Part shown: positions 1-7,567 of the stretch, in pieces
Position numbering within the stretch: position 1 is the stretch's first letter
How the letters are laid out: every line of letters begins with the position of its first letter
IMG/VR virus record: IMGVR_UViG_3300025127_005969
Coordinates: 1-20,617 of that record
Reading direction: 5' to 3' (one strand)
DNA: 20,617 nt
Source: a virus
Notes under the pieces: model-generated
Database searches by the model: none
Told to the model about the DNA's origin: nothing
Seen by the model: only the letters and a program-made list of their open reading frames with translations
Position numbers and translations under genes: made by a program

Positions 1-400
1 CATTTCCAACTCTTTGATGATTACCAAAGGGATCGATGTAAGCATTTTCAGACCATGCCCATGGTGCACCAATGTAATCATACTCTAGGAACTCATCAGT
101 CCATGCACTTGGATTAACAACAAACCCGTGATCCTGAATAATTAACATGTGGGTTGTTTCAATGTGCTTACCAATGTTATAGATCATGTAAAAACTATAG
201 TCATCAATGCTACGAATAGGATAAATCATCTCCTCAAAGTTGATCTCACTAGGTAGATCTGAAGGGACTTTATCCTTTTCACTGATTAGTTTTACATCAC
301 CAAAGTTGATGTTCTTAATACTTGCTTTCAGAGCAGCGATGTGCCCTTCCATACGCATATTAGTTAGTGCTACTAAGGTTATATCTTTTAGATCAAGCAT
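1..400 (-). CDS. DUF5672 family protein, C-terminus beyond window edge
   Basis: This reading frame starts at the ATG at 398-400 and runs off the left edge, so only the first 133 residues are visible. It opens with MLDLKDITLVALTNMRMEGH, followed near residues 86-114 by an LIIQDHGFVVNPSAW segment and a DEFLEYDYIGAPWAW segment. These match the DUF5672 pattern, in which a 'xVIQxDGxxxxPxxWxxxFLxYDYIGAPW' stretch is the hallmark. The family often sits among glycosyltransferases and resembles them in fold, but its reaction is not established. The start overlaps the end of the GT11-type gene by 8 bases, so translation is probably coupled. The ribosome-binding site is weak (AGAAGAAGAG well upstream). 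The coding call is firm; a role in glycan transfer is inferred from neighbours. Confidence 0.8.
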   Translation of the reverse strand, partial: MLDLKDITLVALTNMRMEGHIAALKASIKNINFGDVKLISEKDKVPSDLPSEINFEEMIYPIRSIDDYSFYMIYNIGKHIETTHMLIIQDHGFVVNPSAWTDEFLEYDYIGAPWAWSENAYIDPFGNHQRVGN

Positions 401-1340
401 AGTATGGACTCTTCTTCTTATACTCTTGATATTCTATTTTACATTCATCACCTTTGAAAAGGTTACCTTCTCTATTCATATACGTCCAGTTATCAACGAT
501 TGAATCATCAGGTCTCCACCATCCATCAGATATATTCCAATCAAACCAATACTTAGGAGAGATGATAACATTTGCAACATCGTTCAACCAGACTGGCCAA
601 AAACAAAAAGTAGATGCACTCATAATTACATACTTCGCATTGTTTAGAATAGAGTAATCAATTCCAATAGGACCACCAGGATACTTGTACCAACCAATAC
701 TACCTTGTAATTCATCTTTCTCTTCAGCGATAGCAGATCCAATCACCTCAGCATCAGGAATATATTTCTTTGCAGCACCAGGATCATCAGTAACAACATA
801 GAATTTTAGATTATAATTACCAGTAATATCTCTCATATTATCCATTGCCCTAGAATAATATTCTGGAGGAAGTACAGATGCACCTGTTAGATAATCACCA
901 CCACGAAACTGAATAATACAACACTCCTCGTCAGTGATATAAGGTTGATCATATGCTAACCATTCTTTAATCTTACTACGATGCTCATTGATGTATGACA
1001 TCTTCTGCATAGTACCTTCAATCTTAGTATCATCAGAGACATGTAGAAGTCCAGGATCAACAAATCCCATATTCCAACCATTCTTAGGATGAGGTATCCT
1101 AAGTTCTGCATAGTATCTTTTGATTCCTTCAGGTAAAGAAGTAGGAGGTCCTCCTTCAGGACCAGATCCACCAGTGATTTCTTTACCAAGATCTACAGGC
1201 ATAAACTTAGCACCCTTCCAACGTTCTGGACATTGAATACCAAACTCATATCCATTTGCTTCAGCAATTAATCGAGTTACAACATAGTTCCACAATTGAT
1301 TACCGATTCCAGATCCTCTATAAATTTCAGTTGTCAGCAT
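393..1340 (-). CDS. Glycosyltransferase, GT11 (alpha-1,2-fucosyltransferase) type
   Basis: A 315-residue protein with the three landmarks of glycosyltransferase family 11: an N-terminal GIGNQLWNY (residues 11-19, family G-N-Q-L/M-F), a central IQFRGGDY (143-150, family H-x-R-x-G-D-Y, with Gln in place of the usual His), and a C-terminal DYSILNNAKYVIM followed by SASTFCFWPVWL (228-252), equivalent to the family's STFSWW-A-WL segment. GT11 enzymes transfer L-fucose from GDP-fucose to galactose. The donor here may instead be GDP-L-galactose, since an epimerase able to make it lies in the same operon; that is inference. A GAGGAG ribosome-binding site sits 7 bases before the ATG. The gene overlaps the upstream GT17-type gene by 14 bases and the downstream DUF5672 gene by 8. 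Confidence 0.82.
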   Translation of the reverse strand: MLTTEIYRGSGIGNQLWNYVVTRLIAEANGYEFGIQCPERWKGAKFMPVDLGKEITGGSGPEGGPPTSLPEGIKRYYAELRIPHPKNGWNMGFVDPGLLHVSDDTKIEGTMQKMSYINEHRSKIKEWLAYDQPYITDEECCIIQFRGGDYLTGASVLPPEYYSRAMDNMRDITGNYNLKFYVVTDDPGAAKKYIPDAEVIGSAIAEEKDELQGSIGWYKYPGGPIGIDYSILNNAKYVIMSASTFCFWPVWLNDVANVIISPKYWFDWNISDGWWRPDDSIVDNWTYMNREGNLFKGDECKIEYQEYKKKSPYYA

Positions 1341-2229
1341 AGATAAACTCCTCGTAGAATTCTTGGTTTAATACTAGTTCCCTAGGGTACTCTTCGGGAT
1401 CAAAAGGAACGATTCGATAATCATAATAACCTCTTCCAAGAATATCTTTGTTGTTTTTAATATTCTCCTCAAGGTTATCTTTCACCATGTCATTATTATG
1501 TTCTTGGTGACCATATCCCTGTAATTTCTCTTTGATTTTATCATTACCACCAAGGAAACTAAAGTGCCAACCACAACCATCAATAAGATATTCTTTAACG
1601 TGATCAGGACCTTTACCAGTATTACGACAAGTATTGAATCCACCAAATGCTTTCATATATGCAAGAGTGCAGAACTGAGGACCTCTCCACTTCTCAACAG
1701 GTTCACCATGTTCATACATCAATCGATTAACATGACACATGAAAAACTTTTGATGACCAGTGTATATTGCTTTATCATCAGTAAACCATTCTTGAATGTC
1801 TGCTAGTGCCTCAGGAAGGATGATCTCATCAAGATCACTCTGAATAATAATGTCATCATCACTAGCATGTTCTAAAGGTGATTCAATCAAACAATCTCTA
1901 CCATACATTGAGCGTTGCCAACGAACTGGCCAAGTTCTTTTATCTTCTTCATCTCTATTACTATGATAATCCTGTTTAAACGTAGACCAATCTAAATCTC
2001 TTTCTCTAATATCAATCTGACGATAGATAATCTTATCCATATATGGTTCAAGTTCTTTTTCATACTTGGGTAACATCCATTCCCTTTCAACACCACTGTA
2101 AGTAATGGCATTCTCATTGATACAGAAATGATCTACATGATCATAATGAGTTCTAAGTCTTAAAAGTAAGAGTTTGATTGGTTCATGAGATAAATTAAAA
2201 CAATCAAATACTTTACGAATCTTTTTCAT
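1327..2229 (-). CDS. Glycosyltransferase, GT17-like
   Basis: A 300-residue protein resembling glycosyltransferase family 17, whose type member is the animal beta-1,4-mannosyl-glycoprotein beta-1,4-N-acetylglucosaminyltransferase. Visible features are the N-terminal KVFDCFNLSHEP followed by LLLRLRTHYDHVDHFCINEN (residues 7-40), a YSG at 44-46 matching the family's THSG, a WQRSMYGRDCL segment from 104, and SDLDEI at 131-136, which supplies the D-x-D-type metal and donor-binding acids. A GCGWHFSFLGG segment lies in the C-terminal half. Such proteins occur in bacterial and viral glycan clusters with undetermined acceptors. Start ATG follows a GGAGGG site 7 bases upstream. It overlaps its upstream neighbour by 17 bases and the GT11-type gene by 14. 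The family is fairly sure; the sugar transferred is unknown. Confidence 0.78.
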   Translation of the reverse strand: MKKIRKVFDCFNLSHEPIKLLLLRLRTHYDHVDHFCINENAITYSGVEREWMLPKYEKELEPYMDKIIYRQIDIRERDLDWSTFKQDYHSNRDEEDKRTWPVRWQRSMYGRDCLIESPLEHASDDDIIIQSDLDEIILPEALADIQEWFTDDKAIYTGHQKFFMCHVNRLMYEHGEPVEKWRGPQFCTLAYMKAFGGFNTCRNTGKGPDHVKEYLIDGCGWHFSFLGGNDKIKEKLQGYGHQEHNNDMVKDNLEENIKNNKDILGRGYYDYRIVPFDPEEYPRELVLNQEFYEEFIYADN

Positions 2230-2578
2230 CTTGTAACCCTCCCATTAGATGATCAAATGCTTGAGTATATGTGTCACCACTATCTACTTCGATATCAGGA
2301 ACCTCTGGTGGCCATGGAGAACCTGGTGTCCATTCAAACCCACCACTCTTCTCAATCCAATCAAGGTCTTTAGAGAAATCCTTAGGTATACTAATCTGTT
2401 CCTCATTAGATAAAGTAGGATGTTTCTTCTCTAATTCTAACTTCAGTTGTCTCTCACATTCATACTCAAGCGTATAAACTGCATCTTGTAAGTATTTTTC
2501 AAACTGGTTGTCTTCAAACAAATCATGCAAGTGGTGTATATGCTCAAGTGCAAATACGAGTTTGGTTTTACTATCCAT
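2213..2578 (-). CDS. Conserved hypothetical protein between methyltransferase and GT17
   Basis: I do not recognise this 121-residue protein. The N-terminal half (about residues 5-70) is predicted helical and rich in His, Glu and Leu (HIHHLHDLFEDNQ; YECERQLKLELEKKHP). The second half is Pro/Gly/Trp-rich (a GGFEWTPGSPWPPEVPDIEV-type run) and ends in an acidic tail. No signal peptide or membrane segment is visible. I chose the ATG at 2576-2578 over the one two codons earlier: AAGGA then sits 4-6 bases upstream, and the overlap with the methyltransferase gene becomes 8 bases, as at three other junctions here. Its place inside a tight glycan operon suggests an accessory role in that process; nothing in the sequence gives a function. 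Confidence 0.8.
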   Translation of the reverse strand: MDSKTKLVFALEHIHHLHDLFEDNQFEKYLQDAVYTLEYECERQLKLELEKKHPTLSNEEQISIPKDFSKDLDWIEKSGGFEWTPGSPWPPEVPDIEVDSGDTYTQAFDHLMGGLQDEKDS

Positions 2579-3383
2579 TTTCATCCTTTTTTACATAAAC
2601 AACACGGTTTTGACTCCACTTCTCTTCAATCTTTTCACTATCATCTACCAAGAAGGTATCATCTAAAGCACCTACACATTGTTTGTGCTTGAATGCGTTT
2701 TCTTCAGAGTCAATGTTCCTAACAATGTAAGTGTATTGTGATTGCGTGATCACTTTATTCACATACATCAACTGAGTTTTTAGGTCACATTCAGATAGAG
2801 AGTTGACTGCGATAGTCAAATCAATTCTATCACCAAAGTCATAATTTTCAACTTCAGTGCAAGGTAATGTTATAATTTTACCACTCTTTCCAATTTCTTT
2901 CAAGTACCTATCTGCCAACTTACATGCTTCAGGAGTATCAATCAAAATATACTTCTCAAAATTATCTGATAATTCATGAAGCATACAAGCAACACCACCA
3001 TATCCTCCACCAATTTCTACGATAGTCTGAACACTAGAGTTAGACCCAATAAAATTCATAACATCTAACATGTTATATGAATTTTTTAATGTGGCAGAAG
3101 AGCACTTACCAAATTCAAATTCATACTGTTTAGGTTTGCAATAAGGTTCATTTACTAGGAACTTATCTACGTTATCTCTCCAAATATCATAGAGAGGGTG
3201 AGTCATGATTTTACTATAGTAATAATCAGCTACCTCTCTAGGTCCACCCTCAAGAATCTTAGTGTAGTCAGGATCAATTTTAAATGTAGAAAATGCTTCG
3301 TCATCTTCTGCTGCTTTCAGACAAGCAGCATTGTATTTTTCATTGTTGTTGGAGTTGATTGTCCAACCATAATCTTCATTCAT
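2571..3383 (-). CDS. Putative sugar O-methyltransferase (SAM-dependent)
   Basis: A 270-residue protein resembling the 'putative sugar O-methyltransferase' family found in bacterial and phage glycan clusters. The glycine-rich SAM motif I is VEIGGGYGG (residues 122-130), followed by YILIDTPEACKLADRYL, whose Asp would contact the SAM ribose. Before it lie CSSATLKNSYNMLDVMNFI, typical of the family, and an N-terminal helical cap. The predicted role is methylation of a hydroxyl on a sugar or glycan. The start is ATG at 3381-3383, preceded by GAGGAG 13 bases away and overlapping the upstream SDR gene by 8 bases; the TTG seven codons earlier would consume this ribosome-binding site. The downstream gene overlaps its end by 8 bases. 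The class is well supported; the methylated position is unknown. Confidence 0.8.
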   Translation of the reverse strand: MNEDYGWTINSNNNEKYNAACLKAAEDDEAFSTFKIDPDYTKILEGGPREVADYYYSKIMTHPLYDIWRDNVDKFLVNEPYCKPKQYEFEFGKCSSATLKNSYNMLDVMNFIGSNSSVQTIVEIGGGYGGVACMLHELSDNFEKYILIDTPEACKLADRYLKEIGKSGKIITLPCTEVENYDFGDRIDLTIAVNSLSECDLKTQLMYVNKVITQSQYTYIVRNIDSEENAFKHKQCVGALDDTFLVDDSEKIEEKWSQNRVVYVKKDENG

Positions 3384-4227
3384 AATTTTTTTTAATCTCC
3401 TCAAATACTTTTTCTATTCCATCCTCAATGGATGTTTTTGCTTTCCACCATTTTCTAATAAATGGGTTTGCTTCATTACGAAGATCCTTTTGCACTTCGT
3501 CCTTCGTTTGTGCTTTCTCAACCGAGACAGTCTTGCCTTCGGCTTTGAATATACCTTGTATGATTTTCGCAATTTCCAATATAGTTGTAGAGCGAAAAGA
3601 AGTAATATGAAGCTCACTATCAGAAGTGAACTCACTATACTCCAACATAACTTGCTCAAGCGCTTCGCAACAATCTTCAGCATATAAAAATTCCCTTTGT
3701 TCTGTTCCGTCTGTCATCATATTTATGACACCAGTTTCAAACCCCTTATGGATGAAATCCGTAATAACATGTGCTTTCTCCATGTCCTTTTCAATTCCAT
3801 ATACATTCCAGAACTTAACAATCAACCCACCAAGAGACTTGGTATAAAGTTCACCAACTCTTTTCATCACACCATAGGGAGAGTAAGACATATTACTCAT
3901 TTGAGATGATGCAAATAGAAATGGTTTTTTATATTCACTCAAATATCCAAATGCATTTGCCATCATTCGAGTGTTGTTATCTATAAACTTAAAAGTATGT
4001 TGATACTTCTTGAGATAATGTGATCCACCTACATCAAAAGCAAGAAAGAAAATAAAATCAGAATCCATAATTAAATTTCTTAAAAATGGATTTGGAATAT
4101 GTGTCATGTCTTCATGTTGACCATTTGCAATATCAAACTCTCTTACAAGATATCCTTTCTTTGTAAGATATTGTGTCAGATATGCACCTATTTGTCCTGA
4201 AGATCCAAGTATTGTTATTCTATTCAT
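3376..4227 (-). CDS. NAD-dependent epimerase/dehydratase (extended SDR)
   Basis: A 283-residue extended short-chain dehydrogenase. The Rossmann motif is G8-S-S-G11-Q-I-G14 at the N-terminus. The active site shows S107/S108 (FLFASSQMSN) and the catalytic pair Y118-x3-K122 (SPYGVMK). A KFWNVYG segment and an EQREFLYAEDCCEAL segment fit the substrate-binding half of nucleotide-sugar epimerases and reductases. It follows the RfbH-type dehydrase gene directly, overlapping it by 8 bases, so it may reduce or epimerise the product of that enzyme, as the reductases of 3,6-dideoxyhexose pathways do. I chose the ATG at 4225-4227 over the TTG two codons upstream because it gives the 8-base overlap common in this operon. 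The fold is sure; substrate is not. Confidence 0.85.
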   Translation of the reverse strand: MNRITILGSSGQIGAYLTQYLTKKGYLVREFDIANGQHEDMTHIPNPFLRNLIMDSDFIFFLAFDVGGSHYLKKYQHTFKFIDNNTRMMANAFGYLSEYKKPFLFASSQMSNMSYSPYGVMKRVGELYTKSLGGLIVKFWNVYGIEKDMEKAHVITDFIHKGFETGVINMMTDGTEQREFLYAEDCCEALEQVMLEYSEFTSDSELHITSFRSTTILEIAKIIQGIFKAEGKTVSVEKAQTKDEVQKDLRNEANPFIRKWWKAKTSIEDGIEKVFEEIKKNYE

Positions 4228-5521
4228 TTTCAAAACTTGTAACTACTGAATCAACATAATCAATCATCTCCTCAGTAATTGTAGGAGAACAACCCACAAA
4301 GAATACCTTGTCTAATACTTGATTTGCTTTTGGATATTTAGATGCATCACCAAGGTGACGATAACCAGGATGCTGAAGAATATTACCAGCAAAATAATTT
4401 CTAGTTTGAACTCTATTATCTTCCAGATGCTTAACTAGTGCTGTCTTTTGTTTCTTGTCTCTACAAACAACAGGAACACCAAACCAACTAGTCTCTGAAT
4501 CTTCTAGTTCATTAACAGTACGGAGACCATCAACTTTATTGAAGATACTATCTAAACTTGCTTTGTTGAATCTACGAATCTTGTGGATATCATTAAACTT
4601 CTTAAGTTGAACAGAACCAACTGCACCTTGTAGATCAAGTGGTTTCAAATTATAACCTGCAACACCAAACACATACTTATGATCTACAGTACCAATATCA
4701 TCACCCAACCAATTATCAAATCGTTTACCACATACACCATTAGGAAGTTTATTCTGAGAACCAACACACCAACAACCACGACCCCACCATGCAAAACTAC
4801 GGGCAAGATCAACAATATCAGGGATGTTAGAAGAAACCATACCACCTTCCATAGTAGAAATGTGGTGAGCAGGATAGAAAGAACAAGATGCTGCAACAGA
4901 GCATGATGTTAGGTAGTTACCTTTGTACTTACTTCCAAGAGAATCACAGTTATCAGAAATCAACTGAAGTTGGTTTGTCTCACAAATGTCAAGTAACCAT
5001 TCAAGATCATAAGAGTTACCTAGAACTGGTGAAGAAAATACTGCTCTGGTTTTTTCAGTAATTTTGCCTGAGATCTGTTCTATATCCCAGTTAAGATCTT
5101 TCCAATCAATATCAACAAAGACAGGTTTTAGATTGTTTTGAATAATAGGTGCAATGGTAGTTGCAAATCCACAACAACATACAATAATCTCATCACCATC
5201 TTGCCAACCATAATACTTCTTGAGTGCAGCAAGCATCACAAGATTAGCAGAACTACCAGAGTTTACCATGATAGACTTATCAAATCTAAACTTCTTAGAA
5301 AACTCTTTTTCAAACTTATTAACTTTTTCACCAGCAGGTAACCACTTACCTTTCAGTATTGCTTCAATAATCGTAGCTGGTTCTTCATCATCCCAATAAG
5401 GACCGCTATAATAAACAGTATCTTTTGTAGGATCAAATGATTTCTTATTGGCAAGATATGGGAAGAGGTCTAGGTCACGTTCCTTAGCCGTAGAAATAAA
5501 ATTTTTAATCAGATCTTGCAT
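4220..5521 (-). CDS. rfbH: RfbH-type CDP-6-deoxy-hexulose 3-dehydrase (PLP and [2Fe-2S])
   Basis: A 433-residue DegT/DnrJ/EryC1/StrS-fold protein of the RfbH (E1) branch, which removes the C3 hydroxyl of an NDP-4-keto-6-deoxyhexose on the way to 3,6-dideoxysugars. The usual PLP lysine is replaced by His: SFYPAHH at residues 214-220 places it at 219/220, as in E1. The [2Fe-2S] cysteines of E1 (published pattern C-x57-C-x1-C-x7-C) appear as C192, C250, C252 and C264, so the first two spacings are exact and the last is x11. Other family landmarks are NSGSSAN (87-93), GRGCWC, CGKRF, DHKY and GYNLKPLDLQGAVG. A partner reductase (E3/AscD type) is not in the window; a host or phage ferredoxin might serve. 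The gene overlaps its upstream SDR neighbour by 13 bases. Confidence 0.88.
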   Translation of the reverse strand: MQDLIKNFISTAKERDLDLFPYLANKKSFDPTKDTVYYSGPYWDDEEPATIIEAILKGKWLPAGEKVNKFEKEFSKKFRFDKSIMVNSGSSANLVMLAALKKYYGWQDGDEIIVCCCGFATTIAPIIQNNLKPVFVDIDWKDLNWDIEQISGKITEKTRAVFSSPVLGNSYDLEWLLDICETNQLQLISDNCDSLGSKYKGNYLTSCSVAASCSFYPAHHISTMEGGMVSSNIPDIVDLARSFAWWGRGCWCVGSQNKLPNGVCGKRFDNWLGDDIGTVDHKYVFGVAGYNLKPLDLQGAVGSVQLKKFNDIHKIRRFNKASLDSIFNKVDGLRTVNELEDSETSWFGVPVVCRDKKQKTALVKHLEDNRVQTRNYFAGNILQHPGYRHLGDASKYPKANQVLDKVFFVGCSPTITEEMIDYVDSVVTSFENE

Positions 5522-6360
5522 AGTTGTTTAATCAAATCATCAAGAGAAATCTTTTGTTCAAAACCAAGAGATTTTAGTTTAGTAGTATCCATCCAAAAGT
5601 CTTTTGTCTGAACAACAGAGTGAAACTTAGGAGATGGTACAGAAACTATTTCAGAAGGAGAGTTTAAAAGTTCTTTTGCTTTGTTAATTATATCACCAAC
5701 CTTAGTAGGTTGTCCACTTCCAATATTATAAATCTGGTTTTTCTCTCCTTTAGTAATCACCAGATCAATTGCTCTACAAACATCTTGTACATGTAAGATA
5801 TCTCTAATATCTGTTCCTTCATTGTACAGTCTAATTGGTTGACCATCTCTCATATGTTGAATCATCTGTGTGATTGCATTTTTCTGTAGTGATGCATCAC
5901 GGTCATTATCACCTAGAACATTACATAACCTAAGAATTCTATACTTAACTCCAAAGGTTTCACAAAAAGAAATGATTAGTTGTTCTGCTGCTCTTTTTGT
6001 AATGGAGTAGAACCCTCTTGGATCACATTGTCCGTCCTCGGAAACTGGATTACTATTTGCATCACCGTATACAAACCAAGAACTAATAAAATTAAGCGTA
6101 ATGTCTTCATGATTGTCAAATCTACGATCTCTAACTTCTACAACTCGATCAAGAACTTCAGTGAGAACCAAAAGGTTACTCTTTACATCCTCTGTAATTT
6201 CTTTAAACACATGATAATTATGTGTTGTACTAATAAAATATAGAATGTCCCTGTCCATTGGAGTCCTCTGTCCTCTATCAATGGGACGGGATTTTTCAGG
6301 AAACATATTACAAAAAGTGCGACCAATATATCCAGTCGCACCATACACAGATAAACTCAA
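5509..6360 (-). CDS. NAD-dependent nucleotide-sugar epimerase/reductase (extended SDR), TTG start
   Basis: A 283-residue extended short-chain dehydrogenase. Visible are G7-A-T-G10-Y-I-G13 in the Rossmann fold, FISSWFVYGD (residues 91-100) supplying the active-site Ser, and Y118-x3-K122 (GFYSITK). A LRLCNVLGDND segment and GTDIRDILHVQDV follow, and IYNIGSGQPTKVGDI is typical of sugar epimerases. I place the start at TTG 6358-6360 because a perfect GGAGG lies 5 bases upstream; the TTG four codons earlier would lie on top of that site. It starts 1 base after the stop of the GDP-mannose epimerase-type gene and overlaps the RfbH gene by 13 bases. It could act as the C4 reductase or epimerase of a 3,6-dideoxysugar route; that is inferred from context. 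Confidence 0.83.
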   Translation of the reverse strand: MSLSVYGATGYIGRTFCNMFPEKSRPIDRGQRTPMDRDILYFISTTHNYHVFKEITEDVKSNLLVLTEVLDRVVEVRDRRFDNHEDITLNFISSWFVYGDANSNPVSEDGQCDPRGFYSITKRAAEQLIISFCETFGVKYRILRLCNVLGDNDRDASLQKNAITQMIQHMRDGQPIRLYNEGTDIRDILHVQDVCRAIDLVITKGEKNQIYNIGSGQPTKVGDIINKAKELLNSPSEIVSVPSPKFHSVVQTKDFWMDTTKLKSLGFEQKISLDDLIKQLCKI

Positions 6361-6361
6361 A

Positions 6362-7507
6362 TCAACCTCCAAATAATGATTCTGCTAATTTTATTTCTTC
6401 TTCAATAGTTGTAACTTCACCTAACTTAATTTGTTCTGAAATCCATTCATATGTCTTACGTATACCTTCTTCTAAGGTCTGCTCATAATCCCATCCCAAC
6501 TTCTCTCTTATAAGATCATTGTTTGAGTTACGACCACGGACACCAAGGGGTGCATCTAAATTATGTCTACTTTGAACTACCTTACCTGATACCTTAGCAG
6601 CAGTTTCAACTAACTGATTAATTGTAACCATCTCCTCTGAACCTATGTTAAAAGGTCCTAAGGAATCAGAGTTCATTAATCTGAAAGTTGCTTCGATGCA
6701 TTCATCAATGTACAAGAAGGAACGAGTCTGTAAGCCGTCTCCCCACACCTCGATTGATCCACCCGTGATCGGGAGAAGAGCAACTTTGCGACAGATTGCT
6801 GCTGGTGCCTTTTCTCTTCCTCCATCCCACGTTCCTTCTGGTCCGAAGATGTTATGGTAACGAGCAATCCTAATAGGAATACCGTGGTTACGATTATAAG
6901 CGAGATATAACCTCTCTGAGAAAAGTTTTTCCCATCCATATTCGGAATCTGGGGCAGCAGGGTAAGCGGATTCTTCACGGCAATCGGGGTTGTTAGGGTC
7001 TAGTTGGTTATACTCTGGATACATGCAAGCAGAACCAGAGTAGAAAATCTTAGTTGGTTGATCCAACTTAGGGCGATTACAAACAGTATAGGATTTTACT
7101 ATACCATCAAAGGTTTCGTTTAATTTACGGACACCTTCAAGTACATTTAGGTTAATAGTAACAGAGTTATGCATAATCTCTGCATCATTCTCTCCAGTGA
7201 ATACAAAACCTGCACCACCCATGTCAGCAGCAAACTGGTATATCTCATCAAATGGTAGGATGTATTGATAAGGAACTGAGTTATAATAGTTACCTTGTTC
7301 TCCTTTGAACTCAAGAATAGAATTTACGAATGCAGTACTACGAAGATCTCCACAAACAAATTCATTTGCTTCTGTGTTAGAAAACTCAGGGTATTTAAGG
7401 TCTACACCTCTTACCCAATAACCTTCTTTACGCAGTCTCTTTACCATATGACTGCCAATAAAACCACCTGCACCTAATACCAGTGCGGTCTTCTTGTATT
7501 CGCTCAT
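6362..7507 (-). CDS. GDP-mannose 3,5-epimerase-like SDR
   Basis: A 381-residue extended SDR closely patterned on plant-type GDP-mannose 3,5-epimerase, which turns GDP-D-mannose into GDP-L-galactose (and GDP-L-gulose). The Rossmann motif is G12-A-G-G15-F-I-G18. Then come AADMGGAGFV (93-102), SGSACMYPE (157-165), YGWEK with Y190 and K194, and GTWDGGREKAPAAICRK (225-241). C161, Y190 and K233 have the same separations (29 and 72 residues) as C145, Y174 and K217 of the Arabidopsis enzyme, the cysteine and lysine being its acid/base pair. WGDGLQTRSFLYIDEC also matches. The length fits the family. This is the first gene after a terminator and a strong sigma70-type promoter, so it heads the operon running to the left edge. 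Substrate might vary, but the catalytic set is intact. Confidence 0.87.
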   Translation of the reverse strand: MSEYKKTALVLGAGGFIGSHMVKRLRKEGYWVRGVDLKYPEFSNTEANEFVCGDLRSTAFVNSILEFKGEQGNYYNSVPYQYILPFDEIYQFAADMGGAGFVFTGENDAEIMHNSVTINLNVLEGVRKLNETFDGIVKSYTVCNRPKLDQPTKIFYSGSACMYPEYNQLDPNNPDCREESAYPAAPDSEYGWEKLFSERLYLAYNRNHGIPIRIARYHNIFGPEGTWDGGREKAPAAICRKVALLPITGGSIEVWGDGLQTRSFLYIDECIEATFRLMNSDSLGPFNIGSEEMVTINQLVETAAKVSGKVVQSRHNLDAPLGVRGRNSNNDLIREKLGWDYEQTLEEGIRKTYEWISEQIKLGEVTTIEEEIKLAESLFGG

Positions 7508-7530
7508 TGCTTAAAATTACCTATGTTAAT

Positions 7531-7559
7531 ATTATACACAAAAAAGGGGGTCTTGTAAA
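7531..7559 (-). promoter_or_regulatory. Sigma70-type promoter for the GDP-mannose epimerase operon
   Basis: On the minus strand, TTTACA (7559-7554) and a perfect TATAAT (7536-7531) are separated by exactly 17 bases. The start ATG lies about 24 bases past the -10 box. The -35 element falls inside the loop of the terminator that ends the preceding transcript, so the two signals share DNA. It would be read by host RNA polymerase with its primary sigma factor. Confidence 0.7.
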
Positions 7560-7567
7560 CCCACCCC
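7540..7567 (-). terminator. Rho-independent terminator after the 229-aa gene
   Basis: On the minus strand a GGGGT arm (7567-7563), an 11-base loop and an ACCCC arm (7551-7547) are followed by one C and six T. The upstream arm overlaps the stop codon of the preceding gene. The stem is short but all GC or closing AT pairs. Its loop carries the -35 box of the next promoter. Confidence 0.65.

Noticed and set aside
3384-3404. TTG start giving seven extra residues for the sugar O-methyltransferase
   Set aside because: It would cover the GAGGAG ribosome-binding site of the ATG at 3383 and break the 8-base overlap pattern.
3720-3727. CATAAATA, a late-promoter-like box, inside the SDR gene
   Set aside because: It lies deep in coding sequence, far from any start codon; such boxes are expected by chance in AT-rich DNA.
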